Made by a program: the position numbers and the translations under genes
Notes under the pieces: generated by a model
What the model was told of the DNA's origin: nothing
Database searches by the model: none
What the model saw: the letters and a program-made list of their open reading frames with translations, nothing else
Shown here: positions 12,461 through 24,899 of the stretch, piece after piece
How the letters are laid out: every line of letters begins with the position of its first letter
Numbering within the stretch: the stretch's first letter is position 1
Assembly (NCBI GenBank): GCA_018389105.1
Contig: JACATO010001080.1
Span: forward strand, 1-64,000
Length of the DNA stretch: 64,000 bases
Reading direction: 5' to 3'
DNA from: Nautilus pompilius
Taxonomy: Eukaryota; Mollusca; Cephalopoda; Nautilida; Nautilidae

Positions 12461-12736
12461 GGGGGTTAATTAAAACTATTTGCCCAAATCTTCTAACCCT
12501 GTCCATCCCGCGATGATTAGTATCACCTGAGGTGTTAGTTTACCTGAAAGTGAGTCAGGCGGAAACACATCGCACCTGTCGACTCCTCCGCAGTTTGGGG
12601 GGGGGAGGGAAACGGGCTATTTTCGTTGGTATTACGCGGTTTAGATAAACATTCTAGAGACAAACTATTAAAGACTATTATTATTCATGCCTCGCGAATT
12701 TCTCAAGAGATGGAGGGTTTTCAAGTATTCCATGAG

Positions 12737-13045
12737 AGAGATGGAGAGAGAGAGAGAGAAATAGGGAGAGATGGAGAGATGGGGGGGAGAGAGAGAGAGA
12801 GAGATGGAAATAGGGGGAGGTGGAGATGGAGAGAGATGGGTGAGAGAGAGAGAGAGAGAGAGATGGAAATAGGGGGAGTGGAGATGGAGAGATGGGGGAG
12901 AGAGAGAGAGATGGAGAGATGGGGGAGGTGGAGATGGAGAGATGGGGGAGAGAGAGAGAGAGATGGAAATAGGGGGAGGTGGAGATGGAGAGATGGGGGA
13001 GAGAGAGAGATGGAGATAGGGGGAGAGAGAGAGAGGGAATGCGTA
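12737..13045. repeat. GA-rich minisatellite
   Basis: Irregular tandem units of roughly 30-70 bp built from GAGATGGAAATAGGGGGAGG and GAGAGATGGGGGAGAGAG. The Arg/Glu and Ser/Leu/Pro open frames across it are artefacts. Confidence 0.9.
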
Positions 13046-14340
13046 TGTATTGAGAGGGGATGTTCTCGGCGAACCCCCGGTCCTGACTTTTCACGTCTAA
13101 GGACGACTCACAGGAGGGCGGTAAGAGGGGAAGATGTAGAATACCAGCCTCGGTGAAGCAAGTTATGCCCGCGGAATTCTCCACCGCCACCACATGTACC
13201 CAGAAAACCCTACTGAAACCTCTTGTTCTTCAGATGTGGGAGGAAGCACCAGGGTGCCCGAGGAGAAACGTCGAACGTTTAGAAGTGGCTAGGTTTGTTT
13301 CTTGCTTCTGGAATCGCTCACGCGGATGACACGTTGATGCCCCGAAAGAATTCCTTTAGCTAAACGTCACCGACCCCGGGTGGGTGCAGTCTAATCTGGG
13401 TGGTAATTAGTTCAGCACTCCCCACACAAGAGGAACACTTCTCAAACTCCTGGGTTAGAAGAGAAGAAGCCGCTCCTCGTAGCCAGGAGACTGAGAGCGG
13501 GTACAACCCTAACCCGATCGGCTCCGTGTTCCGGAAAAAAACGAAAGAGGCGAAACGTGTCATTTCGCTGGGTCCGACTTCCTCTCTTTAGGGATCTCCG
13601 ACAAAAATAGAGAGAAGAAAAGGCTACGTTCTGTACGTGCGATTTGTTTTTGGTTATGGGGAAAAAAAAGTGGGGGGGGACTTAGGTTGTCTCGTTTGGC
13701 CGATAGAGAAGTTTCTCGCTGATGTGATTGAAGTATTCAAAAATTTTTTCCGGTAAAGGAAACGTGGCGGACCGAAGCAAATTGCGTCAGTGATGCCTCA
13801 AACGTTAACAGAGGTCATGCGCACAAAAAACTAAATAAAAACTCATATTATCGACCAGATATTCTGAATTTATACCATGTTGTTTAATTAATAATCTTGT
13901 AATCGTCTAATATCTGCCCTGAATGCAGTTGGTTAGCTAATTCGGAATGTTTAAATACTTTAAATGTCTCTCTGGATAATTGTACCTATTTACATCTCTA
14001 TGTATATTTGAATTAACCGCAGGAGCTTCCAAACAACAACAACAACAACAACAAATTTAAAAACATTTTGGTCTAATTTTATTTTAATTCTAACAATTTT
14101 AGAAACCTTAGTGTGACTAATGTTTTAAAAAAAAAAAACCTTCTTTCAGATCTATTGGACGACTGCCATCAGATTATGTTATAAATGTACGACGAAAGAT
14201 TTGCATAACGAAGTAAGCGACAAAGTTACCGGTTTGTTTGTTTTTTATTATTATTTTAAATTGCAAATGTATTTTAAAAAGTATACATGTATTTCAATAT
14301 AATAATTTATGATATATCTGGATTCTAAACCTTGGATATC
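13046..14340. other. No gene seen
   Basis: CpG-containing unique DNA up to about 13.8 kb, then AT-rich DNA with an AAC trinucleotide run near 14.03-14.05 kb. No exon could be supported. Confidence 0.4.
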
Positions 14341-14353
14341 AACTTCGTGATAT

Positions 14354-14375
14354 ATAATAATAATAATAATAATAA

Positions 14376-14427
<52 letters not shown>
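14354..14427. repeat. (AAT)n microsatellite
   Basis: About 24 AAT units with one AAG variant, about 400 bp before the 47-bp array. Confidence 0.95.
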
Positions 14428-14428
<1 letters not shown>

Positions 14429-14820
14429 TCATTTGTAGTTATTCCTTTTTAAAATTATTTTTTTTTATTAATTCATTATTCGAAGGGTCTACTGAAGACT
14501 GTTTGTAGATAGACTGATTAATCTTTAACACTGACATTTACTGTAAATAACCTTCTTAAGTATGTGATTAAAAATTTCCGATACTTTCCAACGATACATG
14601 GACAACGCTGTAGCTCTCCTGTCGAGAAAACCACAAGCAACCTTGTGCTTGTCATAGCTTTAGATTTTGGTGTGTGAAGCTGGATTGTGTGTTGTGGTTG
14701 TGCAAACGGGGTGAATTCTGCAGCATTTGAATGGATCATTGACGTCACTACTCAGTGTAAATTCTAGTTCGAAAGTTTTCTTTTTAAAAATAATTAAAAA
14801 GGTGGTATTCTTCGAGATAT

Positions 14821-17800
14821 CATGATTCCGTTTTACCTTACTAACTATTGTTTATCGTAACATTTCCCATGATTCCGTTTTACCTTACTAACTATTGTTT
14901 ATCGTAACATTTCCCATGATTCCGTTTTACCTTACTAACTATTGTTTATCCTAACATTTCCCATGATTCCGTTTTACCTTACTAACTATTGTTTATCGTA
15001 ACATTTCCCATGATTCCGTTTTACCTTACTAACTATTGTTTATCCTAACATTTCCCATGATTCCGTTTTACCTTACTAACTATTGTTTATCCTAACATTT
15101 CCCATGATTCCGTTTTACCTTACTAACTATTGTTTATCCTAACATTTCCCATGATTCCGTTTTACCTTACTAACTATTGTTTATCGTAACATTTCCCATG
15201 ATTCCGTTTTACCTTACTAACTATTGTTTATCCTAACATTTCCCATGATTCCGTTTTACCTTACTAACTATTGTTATCGTAACATTTCCCATGATTCCGT
15301 TTTACCTTACTAACTATTGTTTATCCTAACATTCCCATGATTCCGTTTTACCTTACTAACTATTGTTATCCTAACATTTCCCATGATTCCGTTTTACCTT
15401 ACTAACTATTGTTTATCCTAACATTTCCCATGATTCCGTTTTACCTTACTAACTATTGTTTATCCTAACATTTCCCATGATTCCGTTTTACCTTACTAAC
15501 TATTGTTTATCGTAACATTTCCCATGATTCCGTTTTACCTTACTAACTATTGTTTATCCTAACATTTCCCATGATTCCGTTTTACCTTACTAACTATTGT
15601 TTATCGTAACATTTCCCATGATTCCGTTTTACCTTACTAACTATTGTTTATCCTAACATTTCCCATGATTCCGTTTTACCTTACTAACTATTGTTTATCC
15701 TAACATTTCCCATCATTCCGTTTTACCTTACTAACTATTGTTTATCCTAACATTTCCCATGATTCCGTTTTACCTTACTAACTATTGTTTATCCTAACAT
15801 TTCCCATCATTCCGTTTTACCTTACTAACTATTGTTTATCCTAACATTTCCCATGATTCCGTTTTACCTTACTAACTATTGTTTATCCTAACATTTCCCA
15901 TGATTCCGTTTTACCTTACTAACTATTGTTTATCCTAACATTTCCCATGATTCCGTTTTACCTTACTAACTATTGTTTATCCTAACATTTCCCATCATTC
16001 CGTTTTACCTTACTAACTATTGTTTATCGTAACATTTCCCATGATTCCGTTTTACCTTACTAACTATTGTTTATCGTAACATTTCCCATGATCCGTTTTA
16101 CCTTACTAACTATTGTTTATCCTAACATTTCCCATGATTCGTTTTACCTTACTAACTATTGTTATCGTAACATTCCCATGATTCCGTTTTACCTTACTAA
16201 CTATTGTTTATCGTAACATTTCCCATGATTCCGTTTTACCTTACTAACTATTGTTTATCGTAACATTTCCCATGATTCCGTTTTACCTTACTAACTATTG
16301 TTTATCGTAACATTTCCCATGATTCCGTTTTACCTTACTAACTATTGTTTATCCTAACATTTCCCATGATTCCGTTTTACCTTACTAACTATTGTTTATC
16401 CTAACATTTCCCATCATTCCGTTTTACCTTACTAACTATTGTTTATCGTAACATTTCCCATCATTCCGTTTTACCTTACTAACTATTGTTTATCGTAACA
16501 TTTCCCATGATTCCGTTTTACCTTACTAACTATTGTTTATCCTAACATTTCCCATGATTCCGTTTTACTCCTACTAACTATTGTTTATCGTAACATTTCC
16601 CATGATTCCGTTTTACCTTACTAACTATTGTTTATCGTAACATTTCCCATGATTCCGTTTTACCTTACTAACTATTGTTTATCGTAACATTTCCCCCATG
16701 ATTCCGTTTTACCTTACTAACTATTGTTTATCGTAACATTCCCATGATTCCGTTTTACCTTACTAACTATTGTTTATCGTAACATTTCCCATGATTCCGT
16801 TTTAACCTTACTAACTATTGTTTATCGTAACATTTCCATGATTCCGTTTTACCTTACTAACTATTGTTTATCGTAACATTTCCCATGATTCCGTTTTACC
16901 TTACTAACTATTGTTTATCGTAACATTTCCCATGATTCCGTTTTACCTTACTAACTATTGTTTATCGTAACATTTCCCATGATTCCGTTTTTACCTTACT
17001 AACTATTGTTTATCCTAACATTTCCCATGATTCCGTTTTACCTTACTAACTATTGTTTATCCTAACATTTCCCATGATTCCGTTTTACCTTACTAACTAT
17101 TGTTTATCCTAACATTTCCCATGATTCCGTTTTACCTTACTAACTATTGTTTATCCTAACATTTCCCATGATTCCGTTTTACCTTACTAACTATTGTTTA
17201 TCCTAACATTTCCCATGATTCCGTTTTACCTTACTAACTATTGTTTATCCTAACATTTCCCATGATTCCGTTTTACCTTATTAACTATTGTTTATCGTAA
17301 CATTTCCCATGATTCCGTTTTACCTTACTAACTATTGTTTATCCTAACATTTCCCATGATTCCGTTTTACCTTACTAACTATTGTGTATCCTAACATTTC
17401 CCATGATTCCGTTTTAACCTTATTAACTATTGTTTATCGTAACATTTCCCATGATTCCGTTTTACCTTACTAACTATTGTTTATATCCTAACATTTCCCA
17501 TGATTCCGTTTTACCTTACTAACTATTGTTTATCGTAACATTTCCCATGATTCCGTTTTACCTTACTAACTATTGTTTATCCTAACATTTCCCATGATTC
17601 CGTTTTACCTTACTAACTATTGTTTATCGTAACATTTCCCATGATTCCGTTTACCTTACTAACTATTTAACTATTGTTATCCTAACATTTCCCATGATTC
17701 CGTTTTACCTTACTAACTATTGTTTATCGTAACATTTCCCATGATTCCGTTTTACCTTACTAACTATTGTTTATCGTAACATTTCCCATGATTCCGTTTT

Positions 17801-20800
17801 ACCTTACTAACTATTGTTTATCGTAACATTTCCCATGATTCCGTTTTACCTTACTAACTATTGTTTATCGTAACATTTCCCATGATTCCGTTTTACCTTA
17901 CTAACTATTGTTTATCGTAACATTTCCCATGATTCCGTTTTACCTTACTAACTATTGTTTATCCTAACATTTCCCATGATTCCGTTTTACCTTACTAACT
18001 ATTGTTTATCCTAACATTTCCCATGATTTCCGTTTTAACCTTACTAACTATTGTTTATCCTAACATTTCCCATGATTCCGTTTTACCTTACTAACTATTG
18101 TTTATCCTAACATTTCCAATGATTCCGTTTTAACCTTACTAACTATTGTTTATCCTAACATTTCCCATGATTCCGTTTTAACCTTACTAACTATTGTTTA
18201 TCCTAACATTTCCCATGATTCCGTTTTACCTTACTAACTATTGTTTATCGTAACATTTCCCATGATTCCGTTTTAACCTTACTAACTATTGTTTATCGTA
18301 ACATTTCCCATGATTCCGTTTTACCTTACTAACTATTGTTTATCGTAACATTTCCCATGATTCCGTTTTACCTTACTAACTATTGTTTATCGTAACATTT
18401 CCCATGATTCCGTTTTACCTTACTAACTATTGTTTATCCTAACATTTCCCATGATTCCGTTTTACCTTACTAACTATTGTTTATCCTAACATTTCCAATG
18501 ATTCCGTTTTACCTTACTAACTATTGTTTATCGTAACATTTCCCATGATTCCGTTTTACCTTACTAACTATTGTTTATCCTAACATTTCCCATGATTCCG
18601 TTTTACCTTATTAACTATTGTTTATCCTAACATTTCCCATGATTCCGTTTTACCTTACTAACTATTGTTTATCGTAACATTTCCCATGATTCCGTTTTAC
18701 CTTACTAACTATTGTTTATCGTAACATTTCCCATGATTCCGTTTTTACCTTACTAACTATTGTTTATCGTAACATTTCCCATGATTCTTTTTACCTTACT
18801 AACTATTGTTTATCGTAACATTTCCCATGATTCCGTTTTAACCTTACTAACTATTGTTTATCCTAACATTTCCCATGATTCCGTTTTACCTTACTAACTA
18901 TTTTTATCCTAACATTTCCCATGATTCCGTTTTACCTTACTAACTATTGTTTATCCTAACATTTCCCATGATTCCGTTTTACCTTACTAACTATTGTTTA
19001 TCCTAACATTTCCCATGATTCCGTTTTACCTTACTAACTATTGTTTATCGTAACATTTCCCATGATTCCGTTTTACGTTACTAACTATTGTTTATCCTAA
19101 CATTTCCCATGATTCCGTTTTACAACCTTACTAACTATTGTTTATCGTAACATTTCCCATGATTCCGTTTTACCTTACTAACTATTGTTTATCCTAACAT
19201 TTCCCATGATTCCGTTTTACCTTACTACTAACTATTGTTTATCGTAACATTTCCCATGATTCCGTTTTACCTTATCATAACATTTCCATGATTCCGTTTT
19301 ACCTTACTAACTATGGTTTATCCTAACATATTTCCCATGATTCCATTATCCGTTTTTACCTTACTAACTATTGTTTATCCTAACATTTCCCATGATTCCG
19401 TTTTACCTTACTAACTATTGTTTATCATAACATTTCCCATGATTCCGTTTTACCTTACTAACTATTGTTTATCCTAACATTTCCCATGATTCCGTTTTAA
19501 CCTTACTAACTATTGTTTATCCTAACATTTCCCATGATTCCGTTTTACCTTACTAACTATTGTTTATCGTAACATTTCCCATGATTCCGTTTTACCTTAC
19601 TAACTATTGTTTATCGTAACATTTCCCATGATTCCGTTTTACCTTACTAACTATTGTTTATCGTAACATTTCCCATGATTCCGTTTTACCTTACTAACTA
19701 TTGTTTATCCTAACATTTCCCATGATTCCGTTTTACCTTACTAACTATTGTTTATCGTAACATTTCCCATGATTCCGTTTTACCTTACTAACTATTGTTT
19801 ATCCTAACATTTCCCATGATTCCGTTTTACCTTACTAACTATTGTTATATCGTAACATTTCCCATGATTCCGTTTTACCTTACTAACTATTGTTTATCCT
19901 AACATTTCCCATGATTCCGTTTTACCTTACTAACTATTGTTTATCGTAACATTTCCCATGATTCCGTTTTACCTTACTAACTATTGTTTATCGTAACATT
20001 TCCCATGATTCCGTTTTACCTTACTAACTATTGTTTATCGTAACATTTCCCATGATTCCGTTTTACCTTACTAACTATTGTTTATCCTAACATTTCCCAT
20101 GATTCCGTTTTACCTTACTAACTATTGTTTATCGTAACATTTCCCATGATTCCGTTTTACCTTACTAACTATTGTTTATCCTAACATTTCCCATGATTCC
20201 GTTTTACCTTACTAACTATTGTTTATCGTAACATTTCCCATGATTCCGTTTTACCTTACTAACTATTGTTTATCCTAACATTTCCCATGATTCCGTTTTA
20301 CCTTACTAACTATTGTTTATCGTAACATTTCCCATGATTCCGTTTTACCTTACTAACTATTGTTTATCGTAACATTTCCATGATTCCGTTTTACCTTACT
20401 AACTATTGTTTATCGTAACATTTCCCATGATTCCGTTTTACCTTACTAACTATTGTTTATCGTAACATTTCCATGATTCCGTTTTACCTTACTAACTATT
20501 GTTTATCGTAACATTTCCCATGATTCCGTTTTACCTTACTAACTATTGTTTATCTAACATTTCCCATGATTCCGTTTTACCTTATTAACTATTGTTTATC
20601 CTAACATTTCCCATGATTCCGTTTTACCTTACTAACTATTGTTTATCCTAACATTTCCCATGATTCCGTTTTACCTTACTAACTATTGTTTATCGTAACA
20701 TTTCCCATGATTCCGTTTTACCTTACTAACTATTGTTTATCCTAACATTTCCCATGATTCCGTTTTACCTTACTAACTATTGTTTATCGTAACATTTCCC

Positions 20801-21323
20801 ATGATTCCGTTTTACCTTACTAACTATTGTTTATCCTAACATTTCCCATGATTCCGTTTTACCTTACTAACTATTGTTTATCCTAACATTTCCCATGATT
20901 CCGTTTTACCTTACTAACTATTGTTTATCGTAACATTTCCCATGATTCCGTTTTACCTTACTAACTATTGTTTATCGTAACATTTCCCATGATTCCGTTT
21001 TACCTTACTAACTATTGTTTATCCTAACATTTCCCATGATTCCGTTTTACCTTACTAACTATTGTTTATCCTAACATTTCCCATGATTCCGTTTTACCTT
21101 ACTAACTATTGTTTATCGTAACATTCCCATGATTCCGTTTTACCTTACTAACTATTGTTTATCCTAACATTTCCCATCATTCCGTTTTACCTTACTAACT
21201 ATTGTTTATCCTAACATTTCCCATGATTCCGTTTTACCTTACTAACTATTTTTTATCCTAACATTTCCCATGATTCCGTTTTACGTTATTTATCGTTGAT
21301 TTTCGTCACATTTCCCATGATTC
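14821..21323. repeat. 47-bp tandem satellite/minisatellite array, about 138 copies
   Basis: A head-to-tail array of one unit. The unit starts CATGATTCCGTTTTACC, continues TTACTAACTATTGTTTATC, then G or C, and ends TAACATTTCC. Copies are highly alike. The main variation is a G/C change in TATCSTAAC, an occasional CATCATT for CATGATT, and one-base indels, mostly in homopolymers. The start is sharp. The last units (from about 21284) decay and end in a partial copy. Stop codons fill all frames, so it is non-coding. It resembles no telomere repeat. Confidence 0.98.
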
Positions 21324-21522
21324 AATGCTTTAAATTTATCTGTGGGGGCCGCGAACACATCTATGCCGGGTCCGCTGACGTCACATCACGTGGCCGGCAA
21401 GCGTTCGGATGAGAATCACTTCTTGTCGATGGCTCTCTTCTCGCTCTTGATAAAAGTAATTTTAAAATGCCTAAAGTCTTCGACGATGAGTATACGGGTG
21501 GTTAGCGCACTCTCTCGATGCG

Positions 21523-21534
21523 ATAATAATAATA

Positions 21535-21593
<59 letters not shown>
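21523..21593. repeat. (AAT)n microsatellite
   Basis: About 23 AAT units with one AT interruption, about 200 bp after the 47-bp array. Confidence 0.95.
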
Positions 21594-21684
21594 GGAAGAC
21601 AGCCACAGCCTCACAAGCTGACAGGGAGATGCCCGTTTTCCGTAGTTATCCGAACCAACTTTGGTAAATCCATACAAGTCTGCG

Positions 21685-21862
21685 TCAGAGAGAGAGAGGG
21701 AGAGAGAGAGAGAGAGAGATGATGTCAGTACAGAGAGAGAGAAAGAGAGAGAGATGATGATGTCAGTAGAGAGAGAGAGAGATGATGATGTCAGTAGAGA
21801 GAGAGAGAGAGACAGAGAGAGAGAGAGAGATGATGTCAGAACAGAGAGAGAGAGAAAGATGG
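21685..21862. repeat. GA-rich minisatellite with GATGTCAGTA units
   Basis: Five units of GATGATGTCAGTA or close variants separated by GA runs. The unit is the reverse complement of that in the 22.74-23.25 kb array, with the CRE core decayed to TGATGTCA. Confidence 0.85.
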
Positions 21863-21992
21863 AGAGACTGGATGAAGAATGAAGAATGTTCGAGATGCGT
21901 TTTTCTCTTTTCCCCGAGTCAACAAATAGATCGCGGAGAGAAATCTAATCACATCCGACCCGCTTGTACAACCTTCAACGAGCGACCGGAGC

Positions 21993-22025
21993 GATAATAA
22001 TAATAATATAATAATAATAATAATA
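21993..22025. repeat. (AAT)n microsatellite, short
   Basis: About ten AAT units with one AT interruption. Confidence 0.85.
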
Positions 22026-22288
22026 GGTTTAACTTGTTTCAGATCCGCTTTCTAACTTCGGGTTATTTATTTACCGAGACGATCGGTATCGATACATTTA
22101 AACGAAACAAACGAAAGCACAACGAGGATCTGTTGTTTTGGGGGGGGTGGGGGTGATGTCTGAAGGTCTGAGAAGCAGCCCAGCTATCCGGTCGGTCGGT
22201 CGTCGGCGAGCCAAGGTTCTGCGTGACGTCACCGGTCTACGGTGTTGGCAAGGTTCCACGTTTGACTCGCTGTGTAGCCCTGGCAGGA

Positions 22289-22296
22289 TATAAATA
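22289..22296 (+). promoter_or_regulatory. TATA-box-like motif without an identified gene
   Basis: TATAAATA in a CpG-rich setting, with GC-rich sequence on both sides. No downstream coding exon could be tied to it. An ATGACAAG followed by GTAATT near 22364 is the only start/donor-like pair close by. Confidence 0.2.
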
Positions 22297-22740
22297 GGCA
22301 GGTGATCTATCGCGTTGGAATCAGAAGTCGTGGGGGGGGGAGGGGATGGGAGAGAGAATCGATGACAAGGTAATTATTCCTCAACGCGTTTTCTTAACCA
22401 CGCGCCGCTGACGTAACGATCAGGCTGGAATATACAGATTCGGGGGCCGCCCCGCCCCCCCCTTCCGGCGTTCGCTTACCTACTGACGCAGGTAAGACAA
22501 ATGCAGCACGGGAGAGAACAACTGGCGGCTTACTCCGAGCCTACAGAGAGAGGGGGGGGGGATAATCGCTTGACGAGTGCGATGTTAAATTTCTTTCTGC
22601 AGTAATGAATACTCCTAATTGTTGAACCTGATATGTATAGGCAAACGGGCCGTCTCCACAGCTGTAATGGCTGCTCGGTCCTGATGCCTTTGTCCGAGCT
22701 CCATTACAACAAGCACCTGTTCAGACCGGTCTCCCCTCTG

Positions 22741-23250
22741 TACTGACGTCATCTCTCTCTCTTTCTCTGTACTGACGTCATATCTCTCTAGTACTGACGC
22801 CATCTCTCTCTCTCTCTTTCTCTGTGTAGTGACATCATATCTCTCTAGTACTGACGTCATCTCTCTCTCTTTCTCTGTACTGACGTCATCTCTCTCTCTT
22901 TCTCTGTACTGACGTCATATCTCTCTAGTACTGACGTCATCTCTCTCTCTTTCTCTGTACTGACGTCATATCTCTAGTACTGACGTCATCTCTCTCTCCC
23001 TCTCTGTGTACTGACGCCATCTCTCTCTCTTTCTCTATACTGACGTCATATCTCTCTAGTACTGACGCCATCTCTCTCTCTCTTTCTCTGTGTAGTGACA
23101 TCATATCTCTCTAGTACTGACGCCATCTCTCTCTTTCTCTGTACTGGCGTCATCTCTATGTGTAGTGACATCATATCTCTCTAGTACTGACGTAATCTCT
23201 CTCTCTCCTTCTCCAGCACTGACGCCATCTCTCTCTCTCTCCCCCTTCTG
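22741..23250. repeat. CT-rich minisatellite carrying nine TGACGTCA (CRE) sites
   Basis: Units of about 20-30 bp alternate TCTCTCTCTTTCTCTGTACTG or TATCTCTCTAGTACTG with ACGTCA. Perfect palindromic TGACGTCA occurs at 22744, 22773, 22852, 22881, 22910, 22932, 22961, 22981 and 23041. Other units have GACGCCA, GACATCA or GGCGTCA. Its open frames are artefacts. Confidence 0.92.
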
Positions 23251-23259
23251 ATGACGTAT

Positions 23260-24430
23260 GAGAAATTCTAAATTAGCCAACTCCACTGGAGCTTGAATTC
23301 AATCTTCTAATCATATCATTACACTCTGTTTAATCGTTTTCTTTCTGTTTAAATTCCAAAAAAAAAATAAAAAAGTTTAAATAATATTTCCGTCCCTTTT
23401 TCAAAGTTGTTTTTGTTTTTTTTTTTCGCCCTCTTTCTAAGTATACTTTTCAAGCGGAAGGCGGTTAGGGCTAGAAGCTGTCTAGGATATACGCTGGAGA
23501 CCCGCTAAAGTTTTCGCGCCGAGAGACGCCGCCAACCGCAGATGGGACCAGCAGAATCTCTATATGCGAGAGTAATTATCTCTTGGGATTAACCGTTAAT
23601 GTACAGATTTTGTTCTTTTTAATTGCAGCCGGTAAACCAACAAAAAACGAATTCTCTTAGCACCGCATTAGTTGTCGTATAATTGCTCTTTAAATTATCG
23701 GAATTCTTGCCTGCCATGATGCAGCTGTGGAGAGGAACCCAACGGAAATCTTTTAAGGACTAAACTTTGTTACATTATGGGAGCTTTCTTCGTTATCGGC
23801 GGATAGTTCATTACCACACAACACACACGCACTTTCACTTTCATACGCTCTTCGTCGAACGGATTTCCTTTCACATTTTGCCCTTATTCCTATACGAAAA
23901 AAAGGGTTTTGTTGTTGTTTTCTATGTCGTAGTACGTTGGTTTTTTTCCAAAAGACAAGCAAAAACAAAACCAAACGAATATTTCTAAGATCGTTCAGCT
24001 TTTATCAAAGGTACATGTAACTGAGCTTGTGGGAACGTGTCAATTAGCCTCGGCATAGAGACACCAACGAAGATGGCTTGTGCTCGTATCGAGTTCGGCT
24101 CTGTTGGGATATTCGTTTTAAAGGGGATCTTCTTCATCAGTGGGTAGCCGTTACCCGTTTGGTAGATCCTCTAAGGCGGAGAGCTCTTGGTGTGATGGAG
24201 GTCGGACGGTCGCGGATCCAAGTGACAAAATGGCGACATGCGAACGGAAACGTAGGAACCATTTCTCCGTTAACTGTTTCAAAGTCAACCACGGATGATA
24301 GCTGTATATTCCCCTCGACCCGCCGACATAAACAGGTGCCATGATCTTTTTTACTGAAGGTTCAAGATTTAGCCTTCAATGTGACTCACTGCGCGTACTC
24401 ATCTGAAGGGAACGTGGGACGCTCAACCAT
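23260..24430. other. No gene seen
   Basis: CpG-containing unique sequence. Open frames at 23753-23988 and 24078-24344 overlap on opposite strands and resemble no family. The latter could belong to the Tc1-like relic that follows. Confidence 0.35.
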
Positions 24431-24439
24431 CCCACAAAC

Positions 24440-24800
24440 GTTATGGAAGGGGGATCACTGGGGTGGACCTGCACGTGTTGCGGGGAGGTAACCCGACCTC
24501 AATGAGGTATCGAGGAGAAGAATCCTGGACTTCTGTCAGGCCACACACGGACGATTACGCTCATCCAAATAGGGGACGTATAGTCGACCAATATCTTCAA
24601 GACGAAACCATTGCTCATAAGATATGGTTGGCACGTTCTCTTGAGCTAGATCCCATTAAGGATGTTCGGGATGCCGCTCTCAGAAGACATGTTGCCCCCC
24701 CACCCTCTCTCTAAAAACTGAACACTTCTCTGATCAGACACTGGCCCTCGTTAATAGGGTTATGAGGAGGCCACTGCGAACCACATCCCTTACTGACTCC
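24440..24800 (+). pseudogene. Decayed Tc1-like transposase, C-terminal half
   Basis: The plus strand reads DLHVLRGGNPTSMRYR, VRPHTDD, RIVDQYLQDETI, then WLARSLELDPIKDVRDAALR, matching the order of R-G-x-L-T, R-I-V-D-Q-Y-L and W-P-A-R-S-P-D-L-N-P-I-E-H-x-W-D-A-L in Tc1-family DDE transposases. In the aligned blocks the SPDLNPIE block is altered (IK for IE) and the N-D-x-x-R-P-H catalytic block is lost. The 5' half was not recognised. It differs from the relics at 3.3 and 30 kb, so it is a separate subfamily. Confidence 0.75.
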
Positions 24801-24899
24801 CTGTTTAAATGTTATAATTCTTTCTTGCTCCTTGATCTGGCCCCAGCCTCGCAACCCTAAAACTATCGCCATTTTCATACCTATTCGATAAACGTTTTC

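Noticed and set aside
12626-13193. 170-176 codon Arg/Glu and Ser/Leu/Pro frames
   Set aside because: They are translations of the GA/CT minisatellite. The 26.27-26.89 kb and 21.66-21.88 kb frames are rejected for the same reason.
14821-21323. CRISPR-like array of direct repeats
   Set aside because: Units are contiguous with no unique spacers, and the window is eukaryotic.
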